Assembly: GCA_029962745.1 (NCBI GenBank)
Contig: CM057171.1
Coordinates: 3,320,682 to 3,384,681, forward strand
DNA length: 64,000 nucleotides
Reading direction: 5' to 3'
Origin: Echinometra lucunter
Lineage: Eukaryota > Echinodermata > Echinoidea > Camarodonta > Echinometridae
The notes beneath the pieces are model-generated. The model ran no database searches, had not been told where the DNA came from, and saw nothing but the letters and a program-made list of their open reading frames with translations. Made by a program: the position numbers and the translations under genes. Shown here in pieces: positions 12,841-23,888 of this stretch (its first letter is position 1; each line of letters begins with the position of its first letter).

Positions 12841-13843
12841 TCTGATCTACTTTGAAATTGAGGTGAAGCAGGATATGTTAAGGTGAGGAGTATGGCACAA
12901 TATTGGAACTCTTTGAAAACGAGTGATTTGAGGGAATTTTAATGGTCAATAAAATTTGTTTTTGATAGATAATATTTTGTATTAACGATTGCATTGATAT
13001 ATTATGGACTCGTCAGTCAAGGGCATCGATAATATTTTCAGGAGCTGTACATGGTGTACACATGGTGTAGTTCCTCGATTTTCGCAGCGGGACAGTTCAC
13101 CACTAAGAAGAAATAATGATATTAACTTTTTATTTTTTTATGACTCGTGAAACCGAGTGATAAAATGCCAATGAATTGTTTCTCATACCCCCCCCCCCCC
13201 CCACACACACACAAAACAACCTGACAATTATTAAGGTTTTTAAGGGGTTTAAAGGAGACGTTATGTTAATTTATCTATTCCTGCTCTTCTTGGCAGGTGA
13301 CTGGTCAGAATGGGGGAACCTTAATATGTGCCTAATTAAAGCTGACAATCGAATGCACATATCCAGTTTCAGTCTTGCGTGGGTTTTACGCGGGAAACAA
13401 GCACCAATCGAAAGTTTTAGAGGGGTTTGGGCGTTCTTTATATACATATCACGTGCTCGACCCACTTGACTTTTTGCTGGTCACCCTTTCTTCATTTCCT
13501 GCCCCACGTGCTCAGTGCAAGTGTGATTGTGAGAATGGAGTACCACTCAAGAGAGTGTGACGGTGTGTTTGGAGGTTGCAGGGCTACGGTCAACCGGGCG
13601 TGGAAAGATTTGGGGCACAGCTATATACGTTCGAAAGGTCTTCATCAAAGTTCCAATTAAAGAAAAAGTTGACCACTGCTCATGGAATGCATGCAGTGTG
13701 TGAAAGAAACATTTAATAAGTTATCTGGAAAGGTCGATAATTCTCTTTAATTGGTTAGTACAGATGTGTCGAAGGTCACGTGTTTGATTAGAATTAGACG
13801 ATGACATGAATTTGAAGTTGATTTTGAATTTTCTCTATACTAT
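12841..13843. other. No supported gene
   Basis: A pyrimidine tract ending CTTCTTGGCAG (13286-13296) resembles a splice acceptor, and the frame beyond it begins GDWSEWG. No donor or family match was found and I do not call an exon. A C run lies near 13189-13202. Confidence 0.4.
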
Positions 13844-13898
13844 TGTAAGATAAGACAAAAGTTACAACAAAAGTTGAGACAATTTTTCTGAATACTTG

Positions 13899-14220
13899 TT
13901 TCAATTCAATTCAATTCATTTTATTTTACATCTCTTAGCAAATACAATAAAAAATAACAAACATACAATGCAATACATAACAATAACATAATTATACCAG
14001 AAATTAGAAAAAACAAACAAACAATGATGCAGTGGGTGTGGGGGAGTAGCAAAGGCCATTGGCCTGTCAAGGCTACTCCCCATGTTTACATACATCACTG
14101 AAAAAAAAACTGACACTGATATACGCATGAGAGAGAGAGGAAAAAAGTATACAATACAAGGTAACATAAAAAAAAAAAGAAAGAGAAGCAGATAGTTTCT
14201 TAATTTGGAGAATAGCACCC
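13899..14220 (-). mobile_element. Probable 3' end of a CR1/L2-like non-LTR retrotransposon
   Basis: Read on the - strand the segment ends AAATAAAATGAATTGAATTG, a short (GAATT)n tail. It is preceded by a stem such as GTAGCCTTGACAGGCC...GGCCTTTGCTAC. This matches the known 3' structure of CR1/L2-like elements. It is 5'-truncated, with no reverse-transcriptase frame. Confidence 0.5.
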
Positions 14221-14225
14221 TTGGA

Positions 14226-14465
14226 CTGTCGAAACACATTATAGAGGTCTGAGTAGGAAACTATATTCCTAAATCGTTCCTGATTTAGTCTCTTTGGTAG
14301 TTCAGGGATAGTCTGCAGGCATTATTGACACTTTATTTAAATTGCGTCTTTAGAGAAGCCTAGCAAGACTGCCTACTGGCTGTGTCAATATACAGCTATA
14401 GTATACCATCCCCATTGACCTTCTGTAGTCTCTTACTCAGACCTCTATATTATGCGTTTCGACAG
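14226..14465. mobile_element. MITE, 240 bp, TIR CTGTCGAAAC
   Basis: The left arm CTGTCGAAACACATTATAGA with GGTCTGAGTA is matched in inverse orientation by TACTCAGACC with GTTTCGACAG at the right end (about 35 bp). Non-coding interior. Confidence 0.7.
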
Positions 14466-14470
14466 ACCAG

Positions 14471-14566
14471 GGGCCTGTAACATAAAAAAACTTACGATTG
14501 ATATGAATCGTATAACCATGTACTAAAGAGTTAAAATTGGTCGTAAGATTGATTTATGTTACACCC
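14471..14566. mobile_element. 96-bp MITE, GTGTAACATAAA family, copy B
   Basis: Starts GGGCCTGTAACATAAA and ends TTTATGTTACACCC. It shares CATGTACTAAAGAG and the terminal words with the copy at 12741-12840. Confidence 0.65.
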
Positions 14567-14844
14567 GCCCCGGGGTGGTATTTTGAAAATTGTCTTGACT
14601 TTCGTTTTAACTTTTGTCTTATCTTACAAAGATTAATACCTCGCTAAATTGGTGTAAGTTTCTATTCTGAAAATTGTTTTATCTCTGTAAGGACCGCCCA
14701 TATTTGATCTTTTTTCACGCCCATTTCTTGCCACTTTACCAATCAAGATGGATCTTATATCATGTATATAGGTAGGGGTTTTGCCTGCAAATTACTGCAT
14801 GGACCTGCACCGATTGGAATGATAAAAAGATCGACGATAAACCA

Positions 14845-14983
14845 GGGCCCCGTTTCATAAAACTTTGTGATTAATGACAAGTTGCAATAACTGTTAGAAG
14901 CTACTGAAATCCTTGCATTTTGATTGGCTGAGAGCAAATTTGTCATAGAAATGTAGCAGTTGTTACTGGTGAAACGGGCCCCC
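14845..14983. mobile_element. Fold-back MITE, GGGCCC/TTTCATAAAAC family, copy 2
   Basis: Starts GGGCCCCGTTTCATAAAACT and ends with GTGAAACGGGCCCCC. The core TGATTGGCTGAGAGCAAA and the words AACTGTTAGAAGCTACTGAA match the copy at 9967-10115. Confidence 0.75.
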
Positions 14984-15161
14984 AAAGGGGTTCCCTAAAC
15001 CGCGTCATCGATATAAGACCTCTCCAAACCGTGCTAACTGTCCCAGGTAAACGGCACCAAGTTTGTTTGTCGCGTGTTCGTACTATAGCATAGTTCTTTT
15101 TTTGTTCATTCTTTCTACCTCCCACCCTCTCCCTTCTCTTCCTCCCCTCTTTCTTCCTTTC

Positions 15162-15165
<4 letters not shown>

Positions 15166-15233
<68 letters not shown>

Positions 15234-15330
15234 CTCTATCTCTCTCTCTCTATCTCTCTCTCCTTCTGTCCCTCTCTCTATCTCTCTCTCTCTATCTCTC
15301 TCTCTCCCCCTCTCTCTCTCCTTCTGTCCC
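15166..15330. repeat. (CT)n-(TA)n-(CT)n compound microsatellite
   Basis: CT repeat, then about 14 TA units (15203-15231), then interrupted CT repeat. Confidence 0.95.
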
Positions 15331-17238
15331 TCTTTTCCACCATGTCCATTGTCGTCGTCTCTTAATTTCTTCCCTTCGCAACATTTTTCCTGTGACAGTC
15401 TCCTTTTTCTTTCTATGTGTCTGTCTCACAGTTTCTCTTTCTCTCTCTACCTCTTCCTTCGATTCTTCCTTTTTCTTTTTGTCTTTTTCCCCCTTTACAA
15501 GTTATGAAGCATAATTCCTTCTTTTACATAGTAGTATTAAAACAATGTTACAATCTCATTTTGCAATAATGGAAAGAAGGAATGGGGGGGGGGGGGCAAG
15601 CATCTGCGTATACACTTCTTCTTTAACGTCATTTATCTTAGCTTCTAGAATATTTTTTTTCCTACCCGGGTTAATAAGAGCTCAGTATTTACAAATAGAA
15701 CTTGGTGTGGTTACTGGATAGTGATTGAAAGGCCGGCGTTGGCTATTTGCTTGAAAAGGTAAACCTGATTGGCTGTCTTCAATTAGTCCAAGAGGTCTGT
15801 GGCATTGGCAAATCGATCTAGCGGACGACATTATACACTTCTTGAGACATATTTTGAAAAAAAAGAGGGGAATTTCAATTATACACCATGGCGATGCAAT
15901 TATTGAGAGAGAGAGAGAGGGAGAGATCCTTTGTGTTTCGTATAACGAGCGTCTGCGGTACACGCAATTGTCATGATTGTAGGCTAAATCAATGCACCCG
16001 ACGGGTTATGTAAGAAACATGGTTTGGACAGCCGGGGGCGATGTGACTTCATCTTGTGTCATCTGAAGAAAAAAAAAATATATCACAATGGAATGGGGTG
16101 GTAGTTGCTTGAAAGGACGATGAGGATACTCTGAATATCAACGATTATCAATGATTCATTTAATTGCTTTTATTCATCAAATAATTTTGAAAGAAATTAC
16201 GGACATTTTCTGCACGATGTCTCCTCATAATCTGGAGCCTTCTCTTTGCACTTGCGCAGTCTTTTCCTTAGTTTCTTCTCGTTTCCATCACGCGCCCCCC
16301 GCCCTCCACGCTCTTTTTCTCCGTCTCTCCCCCCCCCTTTCCCATCCCCTTCTTCGTTTTTCTATATTTCTGTTGCCTTGTTCTCCCTTTGTCATTGTTT
16401 GCTTCTTTCCTTCACGGCAATGTGTATCATTCTAAATTTTGTATGTACAAATTCTCATTTCAAAAATTTGCGGACTAATGTTTTACAAGCTTTGCTTTTT
16501 CAGTCCTCCCATTTTCATTATGTTTCCTTCCTATTTCTTGTTTAATCATGTTAAGTTTGGATTACTTTCATAACGATTTATTGCCAAGTTATATCAGTAA
16601 TTGTTATATATCAAGTTATGGTCATCGCATCAACTGCTTAGTTTTTTGCTTTGATTCATGAGAAGTAAAAATCAACAACAATACATTTAAATTGAATTGA
16701 TTGAATTGAATAAATTGAATGAATTGAATAATAAGAGAATGAAGTTTTATCTTGCGGCTGAGTAGCATCTAGAAGCAGTAGAAACGAGAAATTATTTATC
16801 AGCTTCAGGAAAAGGTATGATTATAAATGGGCATGGACAGGGACAGGAAAGAGAAAGAGAGAAGAGCGGAGAAAAGAGAGAAGAGAGGAGAAGGATTGAG
16901 AGAGAGAGGGAGACTAGAGGCTAGAGAAAGAGATTACAAGATACAAAGTGGAAGAAAGTCAGGAAAGAGGGGAAAGAAGCTAACAGTGGAATGGAGGGGG
17001 GGGGGGGGTGGGGTGGTAACAGCTTTTATTGAAAAATGTATTTTTGTTTACTTTCCTCTCTACATTCAAATGTAGTCTCGAACGTAGTTATTCATTCATC
17101 CGAAAAGAACAAATGAATGTTTAAAAAAAAATAATTACCGCTTACGATTTGAAAAAAAAAACCCTCTGACTTTTGTATTTCATCAAAGAAAATCTATTCG
17201 CACCGTCAAATGAAAATCTCTCGTTCCATATGCATGCA
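15331..17238. other. Intergenic, no gene seen
   Basis: Pyrimidine-rich to 15500, a G run near 15585-15595, a short (GA)n at 15905-15925, an (AATTG)n-like stretch at 16680-16735, and a GA-rich tract with poly-G at 16840-17005. No supported exon. Confidence 0.6.
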
Positions 17239-17852
17239 CGTCGCCTTCCCGGAAAAAGGCCACTAACGCGCACGTGCGCGAAATGTACGTTTTCGAGAAA
17301 AACGCGAATGAAGTTTTGACCTTATTATGAGCTTTTAGCAGCTAGTGTATTATTTTTCCGTCCTAACTCTCAAACTTTCTGACAGAGCAAGATTTTATTT
17401 TCAATGACATTTTGTGCTTTTATTTAAAACACTCTAAATGTTTTCTAATCATTAGCATTTTATCCTTAACGGCTTTCTTCCCGGACCAAAAATGCGCGAG
17501 TACGTAAATCCAGTTCCCGGAAAAAGGCCGCTAATGCGAATCGGTCTATGCGCGTACGCACGTTGAGCGAAGAATAGTGTCTTTCTTTCGGGAACAAAAA
17601 ACGCGCAATAGTTCCCAGAAAATGGACACTATTGCGAATCGGTCTATGCGCGTAAGCACGTTGAGTGAGGAGGAATTCACGTGCTCGCGTAATTTTTTTT
17701 TGGCTTATTACGTCATAATGACGTCAAATTGAGGTTCGAGAATGGTACGAGAAGAAAGCTTATGACATGCTTTTTCCATTTCTGCAATGAAAAAAAAAAT
17801 GGCGGGAAAATTGAGAAAAGGTCGATAACGGCCTTTTTCCGGGAAGCCGACG
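17239..17852. mobile_element. GC-rich TIR element, 614 bp, TTCCCGGAA ends
   Basis: The left end is CGTCGCCTTCCCGGAAAAAG. The reverse complement of the right end is CGTCGGCTTCCCGGAAAAAG. The arms are 23 bp with one mismatch. The terminal word recurs internally near 17513 and, altered, near 17611, each followed by GCGAATCGGTCTATGCGCGT, so the interior holds a roughly 100-bp tandem duplication. Markedly CpG-rich compared with its flanks. Confidence 0.7.
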
Positions 17853-18342
17853 AATAATAGATCAGAGATGTCAAATGAGTTTCGTTAAAATGTCACTTGC
17901 TTTTTAAAGCACTTATCAGTATAAAGTTTTTTTTTAAATCACCTTTAAAGTGATAAGTTATTCTATATCAGCTACTTTTTGACAGCTAAACTAGAAAGAT
18001 AACTTTATTACTCATTATTAAACTCACGATCGTCCTGCGAACCGTGGTTATGTCTTCAAGGTAAGGAGGTGTCTTAGTACCTCCCTGGTTAGGATAAGAT
18101 CGATGTTTTGGAGGTGATACACAAACAAATCCAAATGATCAGCTTACAAGATACCCACCATTGGAAAACAGTCATCTTGTGATGACGTCATCAGTGATGT
18201 CACTCACAGCTAGCCACCTCTAATTAACTGCGTGAACATGGTGTTTGCGCTCTCTTGTTCTTTGTTTCGATTTGTCGGTGTTTGTACTGATGATTCGTAA
18301 AGCAGTTCCCGACAAACATTCGTGAACATTATTAAAAGCACC

Positions 18343-18610
18343 CCTTCTTCTTCTTCTCCTCCTCCTCCTCCTCCCTTCTTCTTCCTCTTCATCTTCATCT
18401 TCTTCTTCTTCTTCTTCTTCTTCTTCTTCTTCTTCTTCTTCTTCTTTTGATTCTTCTTCTTCTCCTTTTCTCCCCCTTCTTCCTCCGCCTCCTCCTTTCT
18501 TTTCTTCTTCTTTTTTTTTTTCTTCTTCTTCTTCTTCTTCTTCATCTTCTTCTTCCTCTCCTCCTCCTTCTTCTCCCCTATTCTTCCTCCTCTTCCTCTT
18601 TCTCTTCCCC
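18343..18610. repeat. (TTC)n/(CTC)n microsatellite
   Basis: Long pyrimidine trinucleotide repeat. Poly-Lys and poly-Leu frames on the two strands are its shadows. Confidence 0.95.
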
Positions 18611-18759
18611 TCCTACGTTTCTTTTGAACCCCATTTCTCCATATCGACCCGGTTCACGAAGAGCAATGTTGATATACGGCTTAGGCTGTTGACATGGTTG
18701 AGTAGACTTGTAGATTATGAACTTATCGACTATTATTAACAGAGTTTGTGTCATTAGGC

Positions 18760-19070
18760 ATCATGGAGGATGGGGTGTCGACTGGCGACGCCAGAGTCGG
18801 AGGTTCGAACAACGGCACGGCACCTATATGCCCTTGAACAAGGCATTAACATTGCTCTAAAACATGTTAAATAAATTATCGTGCTGGGCGCCGGTGTTGT
18901 GACGTGCGCCTGTAATGCAGCTAACAGTGGTAGTTATAATCAGCGGATCGGACCTGGTTCGAGACTGAGCCACGTCTTTCGGATGGTGCCGTTAAAGGTC
19001 GGCCCCAGACGTAAATAATCATACTTGATTGATACGCGTCTGTAAAAACAAATTCAACAACAAACAACAA
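18760..19070 (+). mobile_element. Possible tRNA-derived SINE
   Basis: Contains a B-box-like GGAGGTTCGAAC and, about 150 bp on, CACGTCTTTCGGATGG then GCCGTTAAAGGTCGG. That word pair is of a kind I associate with abundant echinoderm SINE-like repeats. An A-rich CAACAA end follows at about 19050-19070. No intact tRNA fold could be drawn. It lies about 170 bp upstream of the insulin-like exon. Confidence 0.4.
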
Positions 19071-19236
19071 TCGTGCTATAGGCATTAATTTGTGCATGTG
19101 CATGTTTGTCTCTAAAATTACAACTAAAATAAAAAAATAAATAATTAAGATCATGTTATTCACTTCTTTTTTCTTTTATTCTTTCTTACTTGCTTGCTTA
19201 TTTTCTTTCTTTGTTTTTTGTTTTTTCCTTCTGTAG

Positions 19237-19373
19237 AACACCAGAAGAATGGAGAGAAAATTGGCTGGTAGATACGATATGGACTTGCCATGGAGCAGAG
19301 CTTCAAAGGATGGGAGAATTAGCATGCATAAATGACCCTCGTAAAATATCTCTTGTAAAAAGAAGCAATTCAG
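19237..19373 (+). CDS. Insulin/relaxin-superfamily-like peptide precursor, B-chain exon (partial gene)
   Basis: This 137-bp exon is bounded by a strong acceptor (T-rich tract, CTGTAG) and a donor (TTCAG/GTAGGA). It begins with the last base of a split codon and ends after the first base of the next (phase 1). It encodes about 45 residues starting TPEEWRENWLVD. It contains a B-chain-like WTCHGAELQRMGELACIND, with two Cys separated by 12 residues, and then a basic site VKR. In insulin-family precursors the B chain is followed by a basic cleavage site, and a phase-1 intron classically interrupts the C peptide; both hold here. The usual Cys interval is 11, so the fit is imperfect. Its partner exon is at 22152-22345 and joins in frame. 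The upstream exon with start codon and signal peptide was not found. If correct, the product is a secreted hormone or growth factor. The assignment is inferred from pattern only. Confidence 0.6.
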
Positions 19374-19545
19374 GTAGGAAATTCTGTTACTTCTTCTCCC
19401 ACCTCTAATTTCTTATCTCTCCGTAATGTTTGGCTAGAAAAAGGACTTTGAGGGGAAAAAAAGCCCCAAGCATGATTGCCGACTTCTACAGAAAATCGCC
19501 ATGTTGTTCATTCACATCCTTTATTGTAATGATAATTGTTGTTGT

Positions 19546-19568
19546 TACTATTATTATTATTATTATTA

Positions 19569-19629
<61 letters not shown>

Positions 19630-20500
19630 CATTATTATTATTATTATTATCATTATGATGATTATTATTATTGTTGTTGTTGTTGTTCATGTTATTATTA
19701 TCATTATCATCATCATTATTATGATTATTATTATTATTATTATTATCATCATTATTATTATGATTATTATTATGATGATGATTATTATGATTATTATGAT
19801 TATGATTATTATTATTATCATCATTATTATTATGATTATTATTATGATTATTATGATTATGATTATTATGATTATGATTATTATGATTATGATTATGATT
19901 ATTAGTATTATGATTATTATGATTATGATTATTATTATTATCATCATTATTATTATGATTATGATTATGATTATTATGATTATGATTATTATGATTATGA
20001 TTATTATGATTATGATTATGATTATTATTATTATCATCATTATTATTATGATTATTATTATGATGATGATTATTATGATTATGATTATTATTATTATCAT
20101 CATTATTATTATGATGATGATTATTATGATGATGATTATGATTATGATTATTATTATTATCATCATTATTATTATGATGATGATTATTATGATGATGATT
20201 ATGATTATGATTATTATTATTATCATCACTATTATTATGATTATTATTATTAGGATGATGATGATTATTATTATTATTATTATGATTATTATTATTATCA
20301 TCACTATTATTATGATTATTATTATTAGGATGATGATGATTATTATTATTATTATGATTATTATTATTATGATTATTATTATGATGATGATGATGATGAT
20401 GATGATGATTATTATTATTATCATCATTATTATTATTATTATTAATACTATTATCAGTATTATCATTATCATCATTATTACTGCTATCATTACTATTATT
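19546..20500. repeat. Large (ATT/ATG/ATC)n composite microsatellite
   Basis: About 950 bp of ATT trinucleotide with interspersed ATG and ATC. The word TATCATCATTATTATTATGA recurs every 60-120 bp, so the tract has higher-order structure. It lies in the intron between the insulin-like exons. Long Ile/Met and Tyr/His frames here are artefacts. Confidence 0.95.
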
Positions 20501-21003
20501 TTCATGAAGTGAGCTGTTCTACAATCCTCGAAGAATATTTCTCATGTTCCTTTTCATTTCGTGTCAAGTGACTGATCAACTTTTTTGCTTCCTTCTGCAG
20601 TCAGACTGGTCAATACCTTAAACAAGACTGATTCAAAATGGATTTATAGATAGCGGATTAAGAAGGAAACGTGTCTCTCTAACACTCCCACTTTTTTAAC
20701 CCACGTAGTACACCTCAAGTGCAACTGGGTGTCCCTATTACCTTTTCTTTGCGTCATTTTTTTTTTTTTTTTGGGGGGGGGAGGGGTGGAAGACTTTGTT
20801 ATTCCTTTATTTTCGCCACCCCCAAGTAAATAAATAAATAAATGAAAATAAAAATAAAGAATAAAAAATACAAATTTTGAAATTAAAAAAAAATAAAAAT
20901 TATCGTGCCACCCAGTGATTTCATTGTAATCTCTCTTTCTTAATTCTCCTAAATAGACAGAGCAGCTGCTGACCAGGGGGCCAGGGCCTTTTATTACACT
21001 GTT

Positions 21004-21430
21004 AAACCCGCCGCACACTATACGATCCGTCGGCGATCAGATTTCGGGGAAAAAAAATGTTATAGCATTTGATATGAATATTCAGAAATGTGAAATCTTA
21101 ATGACCAACGTTCCGAATAGTCGTATGAATACTAAAATCGAAATTCCGGGCTATTACTAGCCTCCCTGACATGCCTGAAGGAATAAAAGCGAACTCCATT
21201 CCGAATCGTAGTGACGTCATAGCAAGCTAGCGATCGGTTAAGATTTGAAGCCGATTTGGCCTTTACTCCGAACACAAGGCTTGCAGTTAACCAAATTTCG
21301 ATATTAGTATTCCTATCATTGTCCTGAAATTAAAATAAGCTCATTTTACTTGTTTAAACCTTCGTATTTAATGCTAAATGCCATTTGTTAGTGCGAGCCG
21401 CAGTCGGATCGTATAGTGTGCGACGGGCTT
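21004..21430. mobile_element. TTAA-flanked TIR element, ACACTATACGATC family, copy 1
   Basis: Left end ACCCGCCGCACACTATACGA after TTAA. Right end TCGTATAGTGTGCGACGGGC before TTTAG. Inner words AATACTAAAATCGAAATT and TTTCGATATTAGTATT also pair. A perfect CRE octamer TGACGTCA lies at 21212-21219. The family recurs at 40184-40580 and 49762-50160. It is within the insulin-like intron. Confidence 0.65.
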
Positions 21431-21570
21431 TAGTCCACGCTCTCATTCTCCTTGTTTATCCGTTATGTATTCATGTTCATGTTCTCATAGTACTAGCTAA
21501 ATACTAAAGTGTGCCATAATCAGTGTAAATGTAGGTCTAACGATATTTTGTTTTTCTTCTCGATTATAGT

Positions 21571-21960
21571 AAAAAAAAAAAAAAAAAAAAAACCCTATCA
21601 CATAAATTGTGAGCGTATATGACCCTTTATATCCTTTTTCTTCTTTCTTTCTTTCTTCCTTTCTTTTCTTCTTTCTTTCTTCTTCTTGTTTAATTCGCTC
21701 ACTCTCTGGTAAAACTATTTCATCTTAGCTGCAGTTAAGTTACATTTTATCATATTATTTCACCTTGCAATCCAATATGAATTTACTTTTAACATTTATT
21801 CCTTATTCATCTTTTAATTTCTTTGTTCATTTAATTTTATTATCTACTTATCATCATCATTATTATTATTATCATTGTTATTACTAACTCTTATTTTAGT
21901 ATCATTTTCATTATTGCTATTCAGTTATCATATTGCCTTGTCTTGTTTTGTTTTTGTTTT
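21571..21960. other. Intronic/intergenic low-complexity sequence
   Basis: A run of about 22 A, TTC-rich sequence at 21640-21690 and short ATT repeats near 21850. No exon recognised. Confidence 0.6.
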
Positions 21961-22057
21961 TTTAACTGCTATTCATTGTTCATCTATTGTATCACGAATT
22001 GTTGTTTGTCATGTTGTTACTTCCCCAATACCATGCACATGGGCGACTTGAGAAATT

Positions 22058-22121
22058 AAGTCATTGTCATTGTCATTGTCATTGTCATTGTCAATGTCAT
22101 TGTCAATGTCATTGTCATTAC
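22058..22121. repeat. (CATTGT)n hexanucleotide repeat
   Basis: About ten copies of CATTGT with CAATGT variants, ending 30 bp before the acceptor of the A-chain exon. It may serve as part of the pyrimidine-rich branch region. Confidence 0.9.
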
Positions 22122-22151
22122 CGTGTTCACAATGTTTATATCTCCATGCAG

Positions 22152-22345
22152 AGAGAGAAATCTTCCTGCCAGCCAAGTTGGCCAAGGCCTTCTTAAACTA
22201 CCGACATCGGAAGGATTCGAGGAGAAGGCGAACGGGGAAGGACGAGGAATGCTGCGCAGAGGTCCAGGGGTGCAGATGGGAGGAACTGGGGGAATATTGT
22301 ACACTACACAGTCGAGCCTACCACCAATCAGGCGACCAACCTTGA
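22152..22345 (+). CDS. Insulin/relaxin-superfamily-like peptide precursor, A-chain terminal exon
   Basis: The acceptor is TATCTCCATGCAG. The two first bases complete the codon left by the phase-1 donor at 19373 (G/AG, Glu), so the exons join without a frameshift. The exon encodes about 63 further residues and then TGA. In order there is a basic, Cys-free connecting segment (REIFLPAKLAKAFLNYRHRK), a tetrabasic furin-type site RRRR, an A-chain-like stretch EECCAEVQGCRWEELGEYC, and a 14-residue tail. CC, then C, then eight residues and C, ending in YC, recalls the insulin A chain. The CC-to-C interval is five residues where insulin and relaxin have three. The opposing Cys-pair spacing and cleavage sites support a two-chain secreted peptide. 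Divergent insulin-like groups such as gonadulin/Dilp8-type peptides are worth comparing. A chance open frame is the main alternative. Confidence 0.6.
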
Positions 22346-22544
22346 TGACAATCAAACCAACTCAAATATTTATCAACTGTTTATTTTTGTCGAAAAAATT
22401 ACATGAATTATGTGGCTTGAAGAAGCTTCAAGCCTAAGTAAGTAAATAATACAGGTAAATGCTCTGTTATTTTCCCATTTGTTAATTCATACATCTTTTG
22501 ATCGGATCTGCATAATAATATTGATAATGATTATGATAAAAAAT

Positions 22545-23507
<963 letters not shown>

Positions 23508-23881
23508 AAAGGGAACCAAAGCCCTTGGGGAAAAATCTCTTTCAATGAAAAGAGAGGATAGAGGGAAGCAATTAAAAAAAGTTCCACCAAAATCGGTTAC
23601 AAAATGAGACAGATGAAAGTTTGAAAAGTCTCAATTTACTTCTATGGTATCCTAAAATTGGAAGGTTTTTGTAAGTTGCATCCTGTCTCCTTCTTTTAAT
23701 AACCTGATAACTAAAGATATATCATGAAAAATGTTATTGGCACAAAAAAAAAATGTTATGTTGAGTTCACAAAGAGACAAGCAGCATCTTTAGAGAAAAT
23801 GGAGAAAATATTTTTATATTGCTCATCTCTCTCCTCTCTTTTCATTTAAATTGATTTTCTACCTTGGTTTCGGTTCCCTTT
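23508..23881. mobile_element. TIR element (MITE), about 375 bp, AAAGGGAACC ends
   Basis: The left arm AAAGGGAACCAAAGCC is matched by the reverse complement of the right end, AAAGGGAACCGAAACC. The match extends imperfectly for about 57 bp, including AATGAAAAGAGAGGA on both sides. TGAGCATG occurs on the left flank (about 23494-23501) and immediately at the right end (23881-23888), a possible 8-bp target duplication. Confidence 0.7.
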
Positions 23882-23888
23882 GAGCATG

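Larger units (their letters stand above)
13844..14628. mobile_element. TIR element, about 785 bp, with nested insertions
   Basis: The arms at 13844-13887 and 14586-14628 are inverted copies (TGTAAGATAAGACAAAAGTT on the left, AACTTTTGTCTTATCTTACA on the right). Between them lie a retrotransposon-like tail, a 240-bp MITE and a 96-bp MITE, listed separately. The arrangement implies one host element hit repeatedly. Confidence 0.6.

Noticed and set aside
13262..13297. Frame MLIYLFLLFLAG as a signal peptide for the insulin-like gene
   Set aside because: Its donor would be phase 1, while the B-chain exon needs phase 2. The pyrimidine tract looks more like an acceptor.
17990..18060. AAG/GTAAGG donor at 18060 with a hydrophobic frame as the signal-peptide exon
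   Set aside because: Phase would fit, but there is no upstream ATG before an in-frame stop, and the only Met lies after the hydrophobic part.
19430..20512. 360-codon Ile/Met frame and its - strand counterpart
   Set aside because: Pure translation of the ATT/ATG/ATC microsatellite.
20588..20652. Acceptor-like CTTCCTTCTGCAG and a phase-compatible frame as an alternative last exon of the insulin-like gene
   Set aside because: It reads only about 17 codons to a stop, has no Cys, and no donor was found. Kept only as a remote alternative.
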